Below, piece after piece: positions 44,865 to 56,061 of a DNA stretch of 64,000 bases. The notes beneath the pieces were generated by a model that searched no databases, was not told the DNA's origin, and was given only the letters and a program-made list of their open reading frames with translations. Both the position numbers and the translations under genes were made by a program. The DNA is from Agrocybe praecox (taxonomy: Eukaryota; Basidiomycota; Agaricomycetes; Agaricales; Agrocybaceae): positions 2,802,501-2,866,500 of the forward strand of contig OZ024848.1 of assembly GCA_964017145.1 (NCBI GenBank), in the 5' to 3' direction. The first letter of the stretch is position 1. Every line of letters begins with the position of its first letter.

Positions 44865-45950
44865 ATGGTGTCCCTCTATCGACGATGCCTCAATTTTGTC
44901 TCTCACACTATAAATCTCATGATGTCTGCTGGCAGCGTACGCAGCATCCCTGACCTCGAATTCCCCACTATCAACCAAGGCGAGGATGCCTCTTTACCGG
45001 ATTCCATCGAGAACTGGTCATGGCATGTGCTAAACCTCTATACGTCCCTCGAGGTTATGCGAGGAACCAAAATCATCCGCCTCGACTGGTATAAATACTT
45101 CCAAGGTGTGGAACACGAGTACGTCGTTGCTACCGTCTTACGCAACGACCATCGATCGTATCTTCGCTTTGAACGATTTCACCTGGATGTGCTGACGGAG
45201 AAGAACATCGTTAAGAAACGGAACCGTTGGGACAGCGTTCGCAGGTCCTCGCACAAGATATCTTCGAAGGATAACCTCCCCATTGCGGCAGATACCATTA
45301 CACATGTTTTGTCGCCCAAGGGCGTCACCTACGATGATTCTGGCACAGTCAACCATCTCGCTTCTTACGAGTTCTCTTCGAGACACTTCTATCTTCGAGA
45401 TCTCGCATTGATCTTACGACACATCAATGCAACATCTCCTGCCTATACCCTTCTCCTGGAACAGTGCTTTTGGTTCGCTCGCACATGCATTGGTGTGGCG
45501 ATTGCAAGATGGAACCCAGTTGAGACCTGTACCCCGCGACGGCGCATTGCGGGTACTTACGGAGTTGTAAAATCTGCGGAACCTGCCATTATTGGAGACA
45601 GAACCAGAATTCCAGTAAACAACGATAACCCCCAGCAAATCAATGAGTTTGGCCAGGATCTGGATATCCAAATTCAAGAGCACAATGAAATCGTAAGTAT
45701 CTAATTTGACTTTACATGACCCCCGGAACTCTGAGTGCTGACCAGCTATTTTAATATATAGATTGTCGAGCGATACATGAATGGTGAAGGGGGAAGAATA
45801 CAGGCTGAGCAAGTGGCAGACGACGAGCGGCGACAAAAGGAATGGGCTTTGAAGAGAGCAGATGATGAGCGGCAACAAAAGGAAGAAGAAATACAAGAAT
45901 TGAAGGCTCGCGTTGCGTTTCTTACGCTTAATTCATCTGATGCTCACTAG
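44865..45950 (+). CDS. hypothetical protein with C-terminal coiled coil, 338 aa
   Basis: Unknown function. Exons 44865-45692 and 45762-45950 (69-nt intron, GTAAGT...ATATAG). The start at 44865 follows a TATAAAATG context; the frame is open a little further upstream without an ATG. The N-terminal two thirds look globular, with WHVLNLYTSLEVMRGTKIIR, the aromatic segment LDWYKYFQGVEHEYV and a cysteine/aromatic helix LLLEQCFWFARTC. The last 60 residues are a charged coiled coil with a repeated unit (ADDERRQKEWALKR, ADDERQQKEEE). No signal peptide or membrane span. Proteins of this layout occur as lineage-specific families in mushrooms, but I cannot name one. Confidence 0.7.
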
Positions 45951-46340
45951 CTATAGACTACAGCTTCCTCTCAGTAATTCATCTAAGTTGTACTAATTGA
46001 CTAACAGCTTTTGATCTTTGTGTATTTTGCTCCCTAAAAACGAAACAGCATGTTCATCGTTCAAAGTATGCCATATCATATGTGCATTAAGGACATCAGA
46101 GTTTGGGAACGTGACAGTAACTGGGCATGCAAAAAATAATATTATCGTCGTAGGCGCTCAATTAGGTCCGCTGAATTATAGTCAAGAAATTGTCGTGGTC
46201 AAACTCGTTGCTTAAATGTATTATAATCTATGTACAGTATTCTTGCTCGTGCAACAGTGATATGTCCGGTTAGGGGGAATTGGTCGTCAAAGAATCTGTT
46301 TACGGAGATGAGCACCGGAAGTTCATATATAACAGGTACA
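45951..46340. other. no supported gene
   Basis: AT-rich intergenic sequence between the coiled-coil gene and the membrane-protein remnant. Confidence 0.4.
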
Positions 46341-46341
46341 A

Positions 46342-47370
46342 TCAGCAGCAACTAGGAAAAAAACAACAAACGACAAGCCAGTCAGTTACTTCATCGAGGA
46401 GCAAATACACTGATTCCCCATCGCCCGCGCAAACATTCTTGCTCAAGTCCGGTGTCGTCTGTCGAATAAGAGATGCACTGATAGCACCTACAAAATAAAC
46501 CACACGAATTGCATACGAACCAATCTCAGTTGAGCTATGCTTCGATGATATCGATATTAAAAGAAGAAGAAATATACTCAATAGAGCAATCAAGAAAGCA
46601 AACGCCATAGCTGCAGAAAACAGACCGCACCAAATCGGGGCTTCGCCATCTGAAGGTTTGGAAAAATTGCAACTGGCGGGTAGCTGCGTCGAGAGGGTGA
46701 TCCCACAGGCTGATCATAAATGAAAATCTATAAGTTGCATAGTTCCCTGGAGCATAATTAAGCGTTAAACTGGGGCCCACCGACAAAGACGACAACCAGA
46801 CATATAAAGCTTCGGAAGTGGACGGAGGCTCTGATGAGAGCGTGTGTTGACGTAGGGCGGTTATTGTACGACAGACTATGAGCAGAAAGTACATTATCAG
46901 AATTTTTTCCAAAAAACTCCTTACAGAATACTTATCCAGATTCATGTGAGGAAAGCGAAACCTCCGGTGAGTAGTCCAATTATACCTGTTGGTTTTTGAA
47001 TAGAGGTTAGGACATACGATATAGAAGGCTCGAAGCACAATAATGTTCATGATGTTCGTACTTACTCTGAGAAGAGAAATTCGTAAAAAGCCCAGAGCCG
47101 ATGCCCACTCCCGTCTCGCATACCCCAAGGAAAACCAACACACCTGGCGTTTTGAATCAGTGGAGGTGAGTAATTGGTACCTCTAACCGTAGTAAGTTGA
47201 CTGATAAAGATGTAATCACCATATAGTGCAGTTCGCTTCTTCAAAGTTGACTTTGGGCAGAATAAATTAAAAATAGTAGTCGTAAGAATATTAGGGAGAA
47301 TAAAGTTCGAATAAATAGAGCATAAAGCTCGCTGGCCTTCAAAAGACACAAGGGCTTGAGGCTGGGTCAT
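46342..47370 (-). pseudogene. multi-pass membrane protein, unassigned, probably degenerate
   Basis: Minus-strand blocks include a hydrophobic stretch ILIMYFLLIVCRTITAL, and the block CNFSKPSDGEAPIWCG followed by membrane helix AMAFAFLIALLSIFLLLLIS. Then comes GAISASLIRQTTPDLSKNVC. The CxF..PSDG...WC block followed by a long helix recurs in the neighbour at 47967-48738 and at 63420-63700. The reading frame changes between blocks without clear introns, so it is probably decayed. Family unknown. Confidence 0.4.
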
Positions 47371-47966
47371 GCTGTATTCATAGACAAAATGTCAATCGGT
47401 GCAGCAAAGCCCATGAAAGTGACGATCAGCGCTGGACTAGAATACACACATCATGCATGTCCGGCAGCGTTGATCTTCGAAGAACCGCACAAAGGGCTCA
47501 AAAGACGTGGCATGGAAACGGCTAATGGGTTCAAGCATGAGAGAAACTTTGGTAGGTTCTAAGAAAGACGAATTAGTGCAGGACATTGCTTTTCGTGCAC
47601 CTTCAAATACACCGTCCAGGTGGTTTGTGATGTTCTGCTGTAACCGTAAGTAATTTTATGGCACTGACTAGGATCAGCGGTGCAATCTTACCGACTGTAC
47701 TCACTACGTGCGTGAGTTATAGTAGTTAAGTTTCATGCTGTCCTGATATCAGAAAATCATGAAAAAGTTTTGATTCGTTTTGAAGTTCGAACAAGAGGAT
47801 CAGAAAAGGCGTGGTTGGCGCATTATATTTCATCACGAGCACTAACGGTAAGTTTCATTGTTAGATCTCCTGCATAAACGCTCTCTTTCGAGCCAGGGGT
47901 TACAGGGAAATGATAAAAGCACTAGCAGTACCTGGGAGATCGGAGAGAAAGTATACCAATGAACAA

Positions 47967-48738
47967 TCATCGAAGACCCAGGTTGTCATATCGTGATAAC
48001 ATCACAATAAATGACAACTCACATAAAATAGCAACCACCAACGTGAATGCGCCTGCAAGAGCTGACATACAGCACCATAGGCCTGCTAGTCCATCAGATG
48101 GGCTGTTAAAATCGCACTCTTTCGGTGTTTGTGCAAGGATAACGATTCCAAGGGCTAGAGAATAGGCCAGGCTAAGTTTCAGTCGCCGGGCGAATGCAGC
48201 GTCAATTGATAAATGTATATTTACCGAGGTGTACCGGAACAAGAACGGCAGAGCTACAGCCGCCTTGGTTAGTATATGCGTTGATTATGAGCGATTGGTG
48301 TATGATGATATGGACGAGAGAGATGAAAAACGTTACCAACGCCTCCGAAAGAGGGGGGGGATAGGAGAAATATTAGAACATATAGGACAATCATCCGCAC
48401 CCACGTCACGATAGAGAAATCGCCAAACACTTTCCCGACGAAATCTCTTATCAGGATAGGTGAATTGTTCATGGCACTACAGAAACGAAACACAGTACTC
48501 ACCATTTTACGTCGAGAATCCTCACATAAACCCGGTGAAAAAAGCCAAAAGCAGTTTCACAGACCGCAAGAGATAGGATCAAGCCTGTTCGGGGTTGAAA
48601 AGGATAGTGGTAGCTACAAGTACACGATAAATAAATGACAATGAATAGGCTCACTGTATAGTCGTGCGTTGAGCATAGTGTGCCATGGTTTCCTAATAGT
48701 AGGCTCGGTGCATATCGTTCCACGCAATCAATAGCCAC
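47967..48738 (-). CDS. multi-pass membrane protein, unassigned
   Basis: About five hydrophobic segments in three exonic blocks: VSLFIVIYLSCTC and GLILSLAVCETAFGFF (to about 48506), IVTWVRMIVLYVLIFLL (about 48350-48480), then LSLAYSLALGIVILAQ and CCMSALAGAFTLVVAILCEL (47967-48265). Junction 1 (GTGAGT...TGTAG) is in phase. The second intron ends after a perfect TACTAAC branch site, but its donor is ambiguous next to a C homopolymer. CDFNSPSDGLAGLWC matches the motif of the neighbour. The 3' end is uncertain. No family assigned. Confidence 0.45.
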
Positions 48739-49065
48739 TCATTGTTGTTTGTCAAGCTCGAGTCCGTTGTGCGTGTACACTTCACAAGTAGGTGATGACT
48801 TTCAAGAACAAAAGTTGAGTTGCCGGGAAGGACAGAGTCGGCCAATCGGGGATTTCCCGGAATGACACGGCAATCTAACACAGCATTCTATTTCTAATCA
48901 TTTGGAATACCCTCTCTCTTACTTACGCTAACCTTACGGACTGTGGATAAGTACTCTTCAGGATCGTGTACAAAAAGGTAGCGTCACACAATTTTTTCCT
49001 TTCATCGGAGAAGTATTGATATATCTCTTATCATCTGCTTAAGTAGACTCGGGAAAAACACTGCT

Positions 49066-50723
49066 ATGGCGAATTCTCCCGTACGCCAACTCCATGACGA
49101 CCTTTTATGGACGATTTTCATGGAGAATACTGAGTCTTATCGCAACGAACGGTTGACAATTGCCCGCTATACCTCACAAGTTTGCCAACAGTGGCGAAGG
49201 ATAATACTACAATCCGCTTCGCTCTGGGGACGATTGATCGATATGAACGAATGCGATACGTACGAATGGATGCGCGTAGTCATGTCCCGGGCTGGGAATG
49301 CTTTTTTGTGGATTACCTGTTCAGTCAAAATCGAATCTGTCAGGGGCGGCCGAACAGTTCCAGTCCCTCACTTCCTCTTATCATTCATTGGCGAGAAATG
49401 GGCCAATATTCAGAGACTCAATGTATACGACTCCCTTAGTGACTGCCTTGAACCGGAATACGGCGAAATGACAAGAAAAGAATATTGGACTAGCTTGCTA
49501 AAGCAACCTGCACCAAACCTCCGGGAATTCGTTTTTCATTACGAATTGGAAGGAGTCTTCAGGGATGACGTTGACCCCACTTCATCCGTGCTTTTGCCTA
49601 CCTCCCTATTTAGCTCTACTGCACCAGCCCTCAAGGAATTTGATGTTTATCGGCATGGCCGCTTCGACGACCACAGGCTCGAATTCAGCATGAACATGCC
49701 ATCATCTTGGTTTTCAAAACTTCGTTCGTTTACACTTGGTCAACGAATCAGCCTTCATCGGCTATTGCAAATACTCAACATAACCTGTCTCCTTGAATAT
49801 CTCGAGATTGATTCTATTGAACCCTTCATACCTCAAACATCTGAATCTCTGGATCAAAATGTATCTATGGTTACTCTCAAGACTATTCAATCTACGCCTC
49901 AAAAATGGGAACTTGGATGCAACGGTCACGTTCTTGGGCTTTATTTCCCCCGCACCCGGGTTGCACTCGATGCAGAGGGTTATTTCGCGAATGGTAGAAA
50001 AACAAGAATTACTGAGGACGCCCTTTGCGAGAGAACGATAGACCCAAACGGACAGAGCATGATTGCTCTCCATATCCGAGGAATGTTCTATTTGAATAAA
50101 TTCTTCGTCTGGATATAGGGATATACTTGTCGGTTGATGATGTTCAAAATAAGCTTGAATGTATTTTGTTATCATAATCTGTTCTTGACGTAGTTGCTGA
50201 TGATCCTTATTGACGATGTCCCAATTGCTGGGATTTTTCATAGATAAAGAACATCCTGATCCTTCGGAAACTCTGGATCTCTTACAGTATGTGGAACCAA
50301 GATGTGGAACCAAGTCAAGGCCCAATATTTCCGTCACTTCATGTTATTAAATTTGGTAACTGGAGGGCAAAGCTTTATGCAAACTGTAAAGAGTCACTGC
50401 ACTCTTTTTTGCGTCATCGAAGAGACGCTTGCTCTTCACCCATCTCTGTGCTAGATCTTTCTGCCTTACAGCCTGGGAATGTACTATGCAATTTGGACAG
50501 TCTTGAAGAGTTCATAGGTTTAAGAGTCATTTGGAAACCTCGTTTGACTCGCTCTCGAACGAGCTCCATCAAAGAATATTCTTGCGGCAGCGGGCGTCCA
50601 CAGAAACTATGCTTTGGAGAGGGGCGTCTAACCCAAAGAGAACTTCGGTGGTGCGTTGAAACGAGTGAAACGAGTCGACCACAGATGCCGTTGGCCAAGA
50701 CTGGATGGGCAGGTCGGATTTGA
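49066..50723 (+). pseudogene. F-box gene copy 1 with internal inversion
   Basis: Close copy of the gene at 54167-55810. The start MANSPVRQLHDDLL and F-box (SQVCQQWRRIILQSASLWGRL) are intact. There are three lesions. Two nucleotides are lost at about 49877 (frameshift). About 300 bp at about 49958-50256 lies in inverted orientation (its minus strand reads QLRQEQIMITKYIQAYFEHH). A 13-bp tandem duplication (ATGTGGAACCAAG) occurs at about 50290. The 3' part continues to GWAGRI at 50723. A truncated 350-aa F-box protein could still be made. Confidence 0.85.
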
Positions 50724-51393
50724 ATACAAAAAAGCTATTAAATAACTCTCAGTTCCAATCAGATTGTAATATCATCACGATTTACTTACTGGGTATAGTG
50801 CGTGGTCCAACTGGCAAGTTGTCCGAATTTCAAAGGAATTTCTTTACCACCTTCAACCTTCGGGTTTGGGCTCTCTCTCTCTGCGCCCGTTTCATACGGG
50901 CTTAGGTAGAATCTCAGTAACCCTCTTAAATATTACATTCATAGATGATTCGGCAATCAGTTATAAGGATCATAGACGTGGTGTGGTGATGGACGCTCTA
51001 AAAACGCCTTTTGAACGAGTACGAGAGCGCATCGCATGGAATATTGGCAAGCAGCATGCGCACTGCATGTCCTCAACATCGGTAATTGTTATGGGTTTCA
51101 ATGTCATGGTCAGGAAGAATTCTTGGAGATTGGAATTGGACCAATGTTGGTGTATAAAAAGTGCTGGTCATACTGCCTTCCTATGTACTCGGAGTGGTTA
51201 AAAATATGGCAGCTGTTTAAAGCCTTGCGATGATCATCCGCGCTTCTCGGGTCCAAGAGAGGTTCATATATTGACACCGTCACAGAAAATTCCCCACATA
51301 CTCTTCAAGATCGAATGTAACAAGGTAGCGCTGTAGTTTATTCCCTTCTGAGCGAGGTTATTCATGTATTTTTTGAACAGGTCGAACGCCAAT
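50724..51393. other. intergenic
   Basis: No supported gene; short frames at 50866-51233 only. Carries the promoter of F-box copy 2. Confidence 0.4.
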
Positions 51394-53016
51394 ATGGGAA
51401 TACATCCTGTCAGACTGAACGAGGATCTTCTATGGATGATATTCATGGAAAATACAGAATTATATCACAATGGACGGCTGAAGACTGCTCGGCACACTTC
51501 GCAAGTTTGCCAACAATGGCGGAGAACCATTCTACGATCCTCTTCACTCTGGGGAAGACTAGTAGATATGAAAGAATGCAGATCGCATGATTGGATCCGT
51601 GAAGTCATGTCCCGGGCTGGGAATGCTCCCCTCTGGATTACCTGCCAGCGCTTTGAAGCATCCCGCTCGGGCGAATTGACAATAGTCCGAGTTCCTGACT
51701 TCCTCTTGTCGTTCATCAGCGAGAAGTGGACCAATATCCAGAGACTCGACGTATACGACTTCATTCATAATTTTCTGGTTGGACCAGAATTCGGGATGAC
51801 TCGAGCGCAATATTGGATTAGCTTGGTAAAGCAACCTGCACCGAAACTGCGGGAGTTCATTTTCCATTACCAATCAGACCTTTTCGAACTTGAACATGGG
51901 GAGGATAATCCTGGCACTTCGCCCTGGCGTTTGCCTACGTCCCCATTCGATTCCACGGCGACAGGCCTCAAAGAGTGTGAGGTTTACCTCCATAGTTTGG
52001 GCCGTTACTCTAGACATAAATTCACCATGGACATGCCACCATCGTGGTTCTCAAAACTTCGTTCCCTCACACTTAATTACTACCAGATCGGCTTTCATCG
52101 GTTGTTAGAAATACTTGACATGACTCGTCTCCTTGAAGATCTCGAGATAGGTGGGTCCTCCACACCTCAGCAATCTTTAAATCACAATATCCCTACGGTC
52201 AATCTCCCAAAATTGTCTAGTCTACGTCTCGAAAATTGGGACTTCGATTCGACAGTCGCGTTGCTGGACTGCATTTCACCTGCACCCGGATGTGGTCTAT
52301 CTACGAAATACCCCAATTACTGGCCGCCGGACCACGAACAATTATCTCGAGACCAGATTGTAATAAGGAAATATATTCAGGCTTATTTTGAACACCGTCG
52401 GCCAACAAAAATAGTCCTGTATCCCCTCGAGAAGTTCGTTCAAGTGAAACATGTGCTTGACATGCAGAACGAGACTAATCTGTCGGTTTGGATCCATCGT
52501 CCCCTCGCACAAGAAATCCTTTGTGATTCTTGTTTTTCCACTGTGCTCGAGATCGAGTTGGACCCTACTCTTTCGAGAACTTTCAGTTTCTTGGAATCAA
52601 GTCCTAAGACAATCTTTCCATCACTTCAGGTCGTCAACTTCGGTAATCGAGAGGTGGAGCTTGATGCAAGTTGTAGGCGCTCATTGCATTCTTTTTTGCG
52701 TCATCGAAGAGACGCTTATCCTTTGCCCATCTCCGTGTTGGACCTTTCTGTCCTACAACCAGGGAGAATATTGTGTAATTTGGATGATCTTGAAGAGTTC
52801 ACGGGTTTAATAGTCAAGTGGCAGTCTCGCTGGGACGCTCATACAAGGAGCTCTACTATCGAACAATATATTTGCGGGAGCGGACGTCAGTTTGTACTTC
52901 GCTTTAGAGAAGACAGCCTACTAGATGGGGAGCGATGTGACACCCTTGGCTGGATGAGACCACGAGTGGCGTTCGACAATTCATATTCAAACGTCGGATG
53001 GGCAGGTCGGATTTGA
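51394..53016 (+). CDS. F-box protein copy 2, 540 aa
   Basis: Single exon. The start MGIHPVRLNEDLLWMIF is chosen because it aligns with MANSPVRQLHDDLLWTIF of its neighbours; the frame is open 10 codons further upstream. The F-box covers residues about 8-55 (TSQVCQQWRRTILRSSSLWGRLVDM). LRR-like central blocks include PPSWFSKLRSLTL and LSSLRLENWDFDSTVALLDCI. The C-terminal half has SFLRHRRDAYPLPISVLDLS, YICGSGRQ and the terminal GWAGRI. It is more diverged from copies 1 and 3 than they are from each other. Expected role: SCF substrate receptor. Confidence 0.82.
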   Translation: MGIHPVRLNEDLLWMIFMENTELYHNGRLKTARHTSQVCQQWRRTILRSSSLWGRLVDMKECRSHDWIREVMSRAGNAPLWITCQRFEASRSGELTIVRVPDFLLSFISEKWTNIQRLDVYDFIHNFLVGPEFGMTRAQYWISLVKQPAPKLREFIFHYQSDLFELEHGEDNPGTSPWRLPTSPFDSTATGLKECEVYLHSLGRYSRHKFTMDMPPSWFSKLRSLTLNYYQIGFHRLLEILDMTRLLEDLEIGGSSTPQQSLNHNIPTVNLPKLSSLRLENWDFDSTVALLDCISPAPGCGLSTKYPNYWPPDHEQLSRDQIVIRKYIQAYFEHRRPTKIVLYPLEKFVQVKHVLDMQNETNLSVWIHRPLAQEILCDSCFSTVLEIELDPTLSRTFSFLESSPKTIFPSLQVVNFGNREVELDASCRRSLHSFLRHRRDAYPLPISVLDLSVLQPGRILCNLDDLEEFTGLIVKWQSRWDAHTRSSTIEQYICGSGRQFVLRFREDSLLDGERCDTLGWMRPRVAFDNSYSNVGWAGRI

Positions 53017-54166
53017 ATATGTTATCAGTCACGATAATCAGCTCCCCGAGACTGATATGTCCAAACCTCTATTTATTCTTCTAATAATCAACAAAAGCTT
53101 GAACAAGAATGCTCAGGTGCATATTTCCTCGTTGTCCGGCGCCAGACTGGACGTTATTTCTATCGTCTTACTTACTACAACTTGTGGAATATGTAAGACC
53201 CGACCCTGAATCCTTTGTGGGAGAGGAAGTTGCAGTCGTTGGACGCGTGTAAGGCCAAATAAGTCATAACTGATGTTTATGGTAAATAATTAAATTGGCA
53301 AATTGGCAATGGAGTCGCTCCCGGACACAACCCGGACACAACCTCGACACTGTAGTTAGCGGTCAAACTCACTGGAACGTTGAGAAGGGAGAAATACTGA
53401 CTCTGCATGAGAGTTATAGAAAATTTCCTCATGAGCGTACACATCTTTGTCAATGGTCATGAGGCAAAGTAAAAGCAAAGTCATCCAGGGCTCCGGCGCC
53501 TCCCGAAACTTCACGCTCCGTCAACTCCTACGTGACATTCACGTATAGGCGCGTCCTTTCATCATTTTTACTATGTACATTAATCCTTTCTTTCTTTATT
53601 CTCCTTCCAAGTGTACCTCAAAATACGCGTCAGACGGCATATCCATCGAGTTTGTTACCTGCCTTTAAGAGCCTAGTATGAGCCTCGCAATTGGCCATTC
53701 CAATCCCAGTCTTGGATCTTTTGGAATGAGGCATCGCACTATTGGAGTCTGCCGACACAAACTCGATACTACCAAGTGCCTTTGGCGAAACAGCCGCGGT
53801 TTTCGTTTCTGCTGTTGTAAGACTCCAATTTGACGTGTTTGGACCATGAACGATTATTCTACCCATTCATCGAACCATAAGAACAGCCTCTGCTTCTCTA
53901 TATATTATTTGGCGTGGTTAATGCGTTAGCTTACTGTCTTCATAGCAACTAGTATTTGTGAGTCATCTTTTCACAACTCGGGCCCGAGTTAGGTTATTTA
54001 AAAGGGACTCATTGCAAAAACGTTGAACCAGGTGCACCCGCATACTCTTCACTGTTCAGGATCGAGTACAAAAAGGTACATAGCGTCATACAATTTTTCC
54101 TTTCATCAGCGGAGTATTGATATGTCTCTTATCATCTGCTTAAGTAGACTTGGGAAAAACACTGCT
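53017..54166. other. intergenic between tandem F-box genes
   Basis: 53190-53312 is a diverged copy of 55870-56010 (GTGGAATATGTAA..GACTCGACC, TAAGGCCAAATAAGTCATAA), showing that the 3' flanks were duplicated with the genes. 54050-54166 matches the 5' flank of copy 1 (48960-49065). A 78-codon minus-strand ORF (53630-53866) has no recognised domain and is only a weak gene candidate. Confidence 0.5.
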
Positions 54167-55810
54167 ATGGCGAATTCTCCCGTACGCCAACTCCATGACG
54201 ACCTTTTATGGACGATTTTCATGGAGAATACCGAGTCTTATCGCAACGAACGGTTGACAGTTGCCCGCTATACCTCACAAGTTTGCCAACAGTGGCGAAG
54301 GATAATCCTACAATCCGCTTCGCTCTGGGGACGATTGATCGATATGAGCGAATGCGATACCTACGAATGGATGCACGAAGTCATGTCCCGGGCTGGGAAT
54401 GCTTTTTTGTGGATTACCTGTTCTACCAAATCTGCCAGGGGCGGCCAAATAGTTCCAGTTCCTCACTTCCTCTTATCATTCATCGGCAAGAAATGGGCCA
54501 ATATTCAGAGACTCGAGGTATATGACTCCCTTAGTGATTGCCTTGAACCGGAATACGGCGAGATGACAAGAAAAGAATATTGGATTAGCTTGCTAAAACA
54601 ACCTGCACCAAACCTCCGGGAATTCGTTTTTCATTACGAATTGGAAGTCTTCAGCGACGACGTCGACCCCACTTCATCCTGGCTTTTACCTACCTCCCTA
54701 TTTAGCTCTACTGCACCAGCCCTCAAGGAATTTGACGTTTATCAGCATGGCTTCAACGGCCACAGGCCCGAATTCACTATGAACATGCCGTCATCTTGGT
54801 TTTCAAAACTTCGTTCGTTTACACTTGGTCAACGAATCAGCCTTCATCGGCTATTGCAAATACTCAACATAACCTCTCTCCTTGAATACCTCGAGATTGA
54901 TTCCATTGAATCCTTCATACCTCAAACAACTCTGGATCAAAATGTATCTATGATTACTCTTTCGAGACTATTCAATCTACACCTCCAAAATTGGGACTTT
55001 AACGCAACAGTCACGTTCCTGGGCTTTATTTCCCCCGCACCCGGATGTTCTTTATCTATGGAAAATCCCAGCAATTTGGATATCGTCAATAAGGATGATC
55101 AGCAACTACGTCAAGAACAGATTATAATAACAAAATACATTCAAGCTTACTTTGAACACCATCAACCGACAAGTATATCCCTATATCCAGACGAAGAATT
55201 TATTCGAATAACACATTCCTCGGATATGGGGGGCAATCCTGCTCTGTCCGTTTGTGTCTATCGTTCCCTCGCAAAGGGCGTCCTCAGTAATTCTTGTTTT
55301 TCTACTGTTCGCGAAATAACCCTCTGCATCGAGTGCAACCCTGATCCCTCGGCAACTCTGGATCTCTTACAATATGTGGAACCAATTCAAGGTCCAATAT
55401 TTCCGTCACTTCATGTCATTAAATTTGGTAACCGAGGAGCAAAGCTTTATGCAAACTGTAAAGAATCACTGCATTCTTTTTTGCGTCATCGAAGAGACGC
55501 TTGCTCTTCACCCATCTCTGTGCTGGATCTTTCTGCCTTACAGCCTGGGAATGTACTGTGCAATTTGGACAATCTTGAAGAGTTCATAGGTTTAAGAGTC
55601 ATTTGGAAACCTCGTTTGAACTTTCGAACGAGCTCTATCAAAGAATATTCTTGCGGCAGCGGGCGTCCACAGAAACTTCGTTTCCAAGAGGTATGCCTAA
55701 GCCTAACGCGCAGGGGACGATACGGACCACAAGTGGTATACGGCGTTAAAACGGGTGGGCCATGGCGGATGTCTTCGGACGACTTGACCGGATGGGCAGG
55801 TCGGATTTAG
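54167..55810 (+). CDS. F-box protein copy 3, 547 aa
   Basis: Single exon, start MANSPVRQLHDDLLWTIFMEN; the frame extends 48 codons upstream but that part is flanking sequence shared with copy 1. F-box at residues about 8-55, then NMPSSWFSKLRSFTLGQ, LFNLHLQNWDFNATVTFLGF, YIQAYFEHHQPTSISLYP, SFLRHRRDACSSPISVLDLS, YSCGSGRPQKLRF, and terminal GWAGRI. It is the undamaged reference for the inverted copy 1. Substrate unknown. Confidence 0.85.
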   Translation: MANSPVRQLHDDLLWTIFMENTESYRNERLTVARYTSQVCQQWRRIILQSASLWGRLIDMSECDTYEWMHEVMSRAGNAFLWITCSTKSARGGQIVPVPHFLLSFIGKKWANIQRLEVYDSLSDCLEPEYGEMTRKEYWISLLKQPAPNLREFVFHYELEVFSDDVDPTSSWLLPTSLFSSTAPALKEFDVYQHGFNGHRPEFTMNMPSSWFSKLRSFTLGQRISLHRLLQILNITSLLEYLEIDSIESFIPQTTLDQNVSMITLSRLFNLHLQNWDFNATVTFLGFISPAPGCSLSMENPSNLDIVNKDDQQLRQEQIIITKYIQAYFEHHQPTSISLYPDEEFIRITHSSDMGGNPALSVCVYRSLAKGVLSNSCFSTVREITLCIECNPDPSATLDLLQYVEPIQGPIFPSLHVIKFGNRGAKLYANCKESLHSFLRHRRDACSSPISVLDLSALQPGNVLCNLDNLEEFIGLRVIWKPRLNFRTSSIKEYSCGSGRPQKLRFQEVCLSLTRRGRYGPQVVYGVKTGGPWRMSSDDLTGWAGRI

Positions 55811-56061
55811 ATACTGGAACGTTATCAGTCACAATAACTAGCTCCCCGAGACTGACCCTGATATCACAGTAAATTCGTGGAATATGTAAAAGACTCGACC
55901 TTAAATCCTTCTCGGGAGGTTGCAGTCGTTGGACACATTGGACAATGAGTAACTGGGTTTGTGTAAGGCCAAATAAGTCATAACTGATGTTTATGGTAAA
56001 TTGGTAATGGAAATGTATCTCTGCCTTAACACTTACACCATTCCACTCATGGTCATTGACG

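Noticed and set aside
54023..54166. 48-residue N-terminal extension of F-box copy 3
   Set aside because: The same flanking DNA in copy 1 is out of frame and all paralogues start at the MANS/MGIH position.
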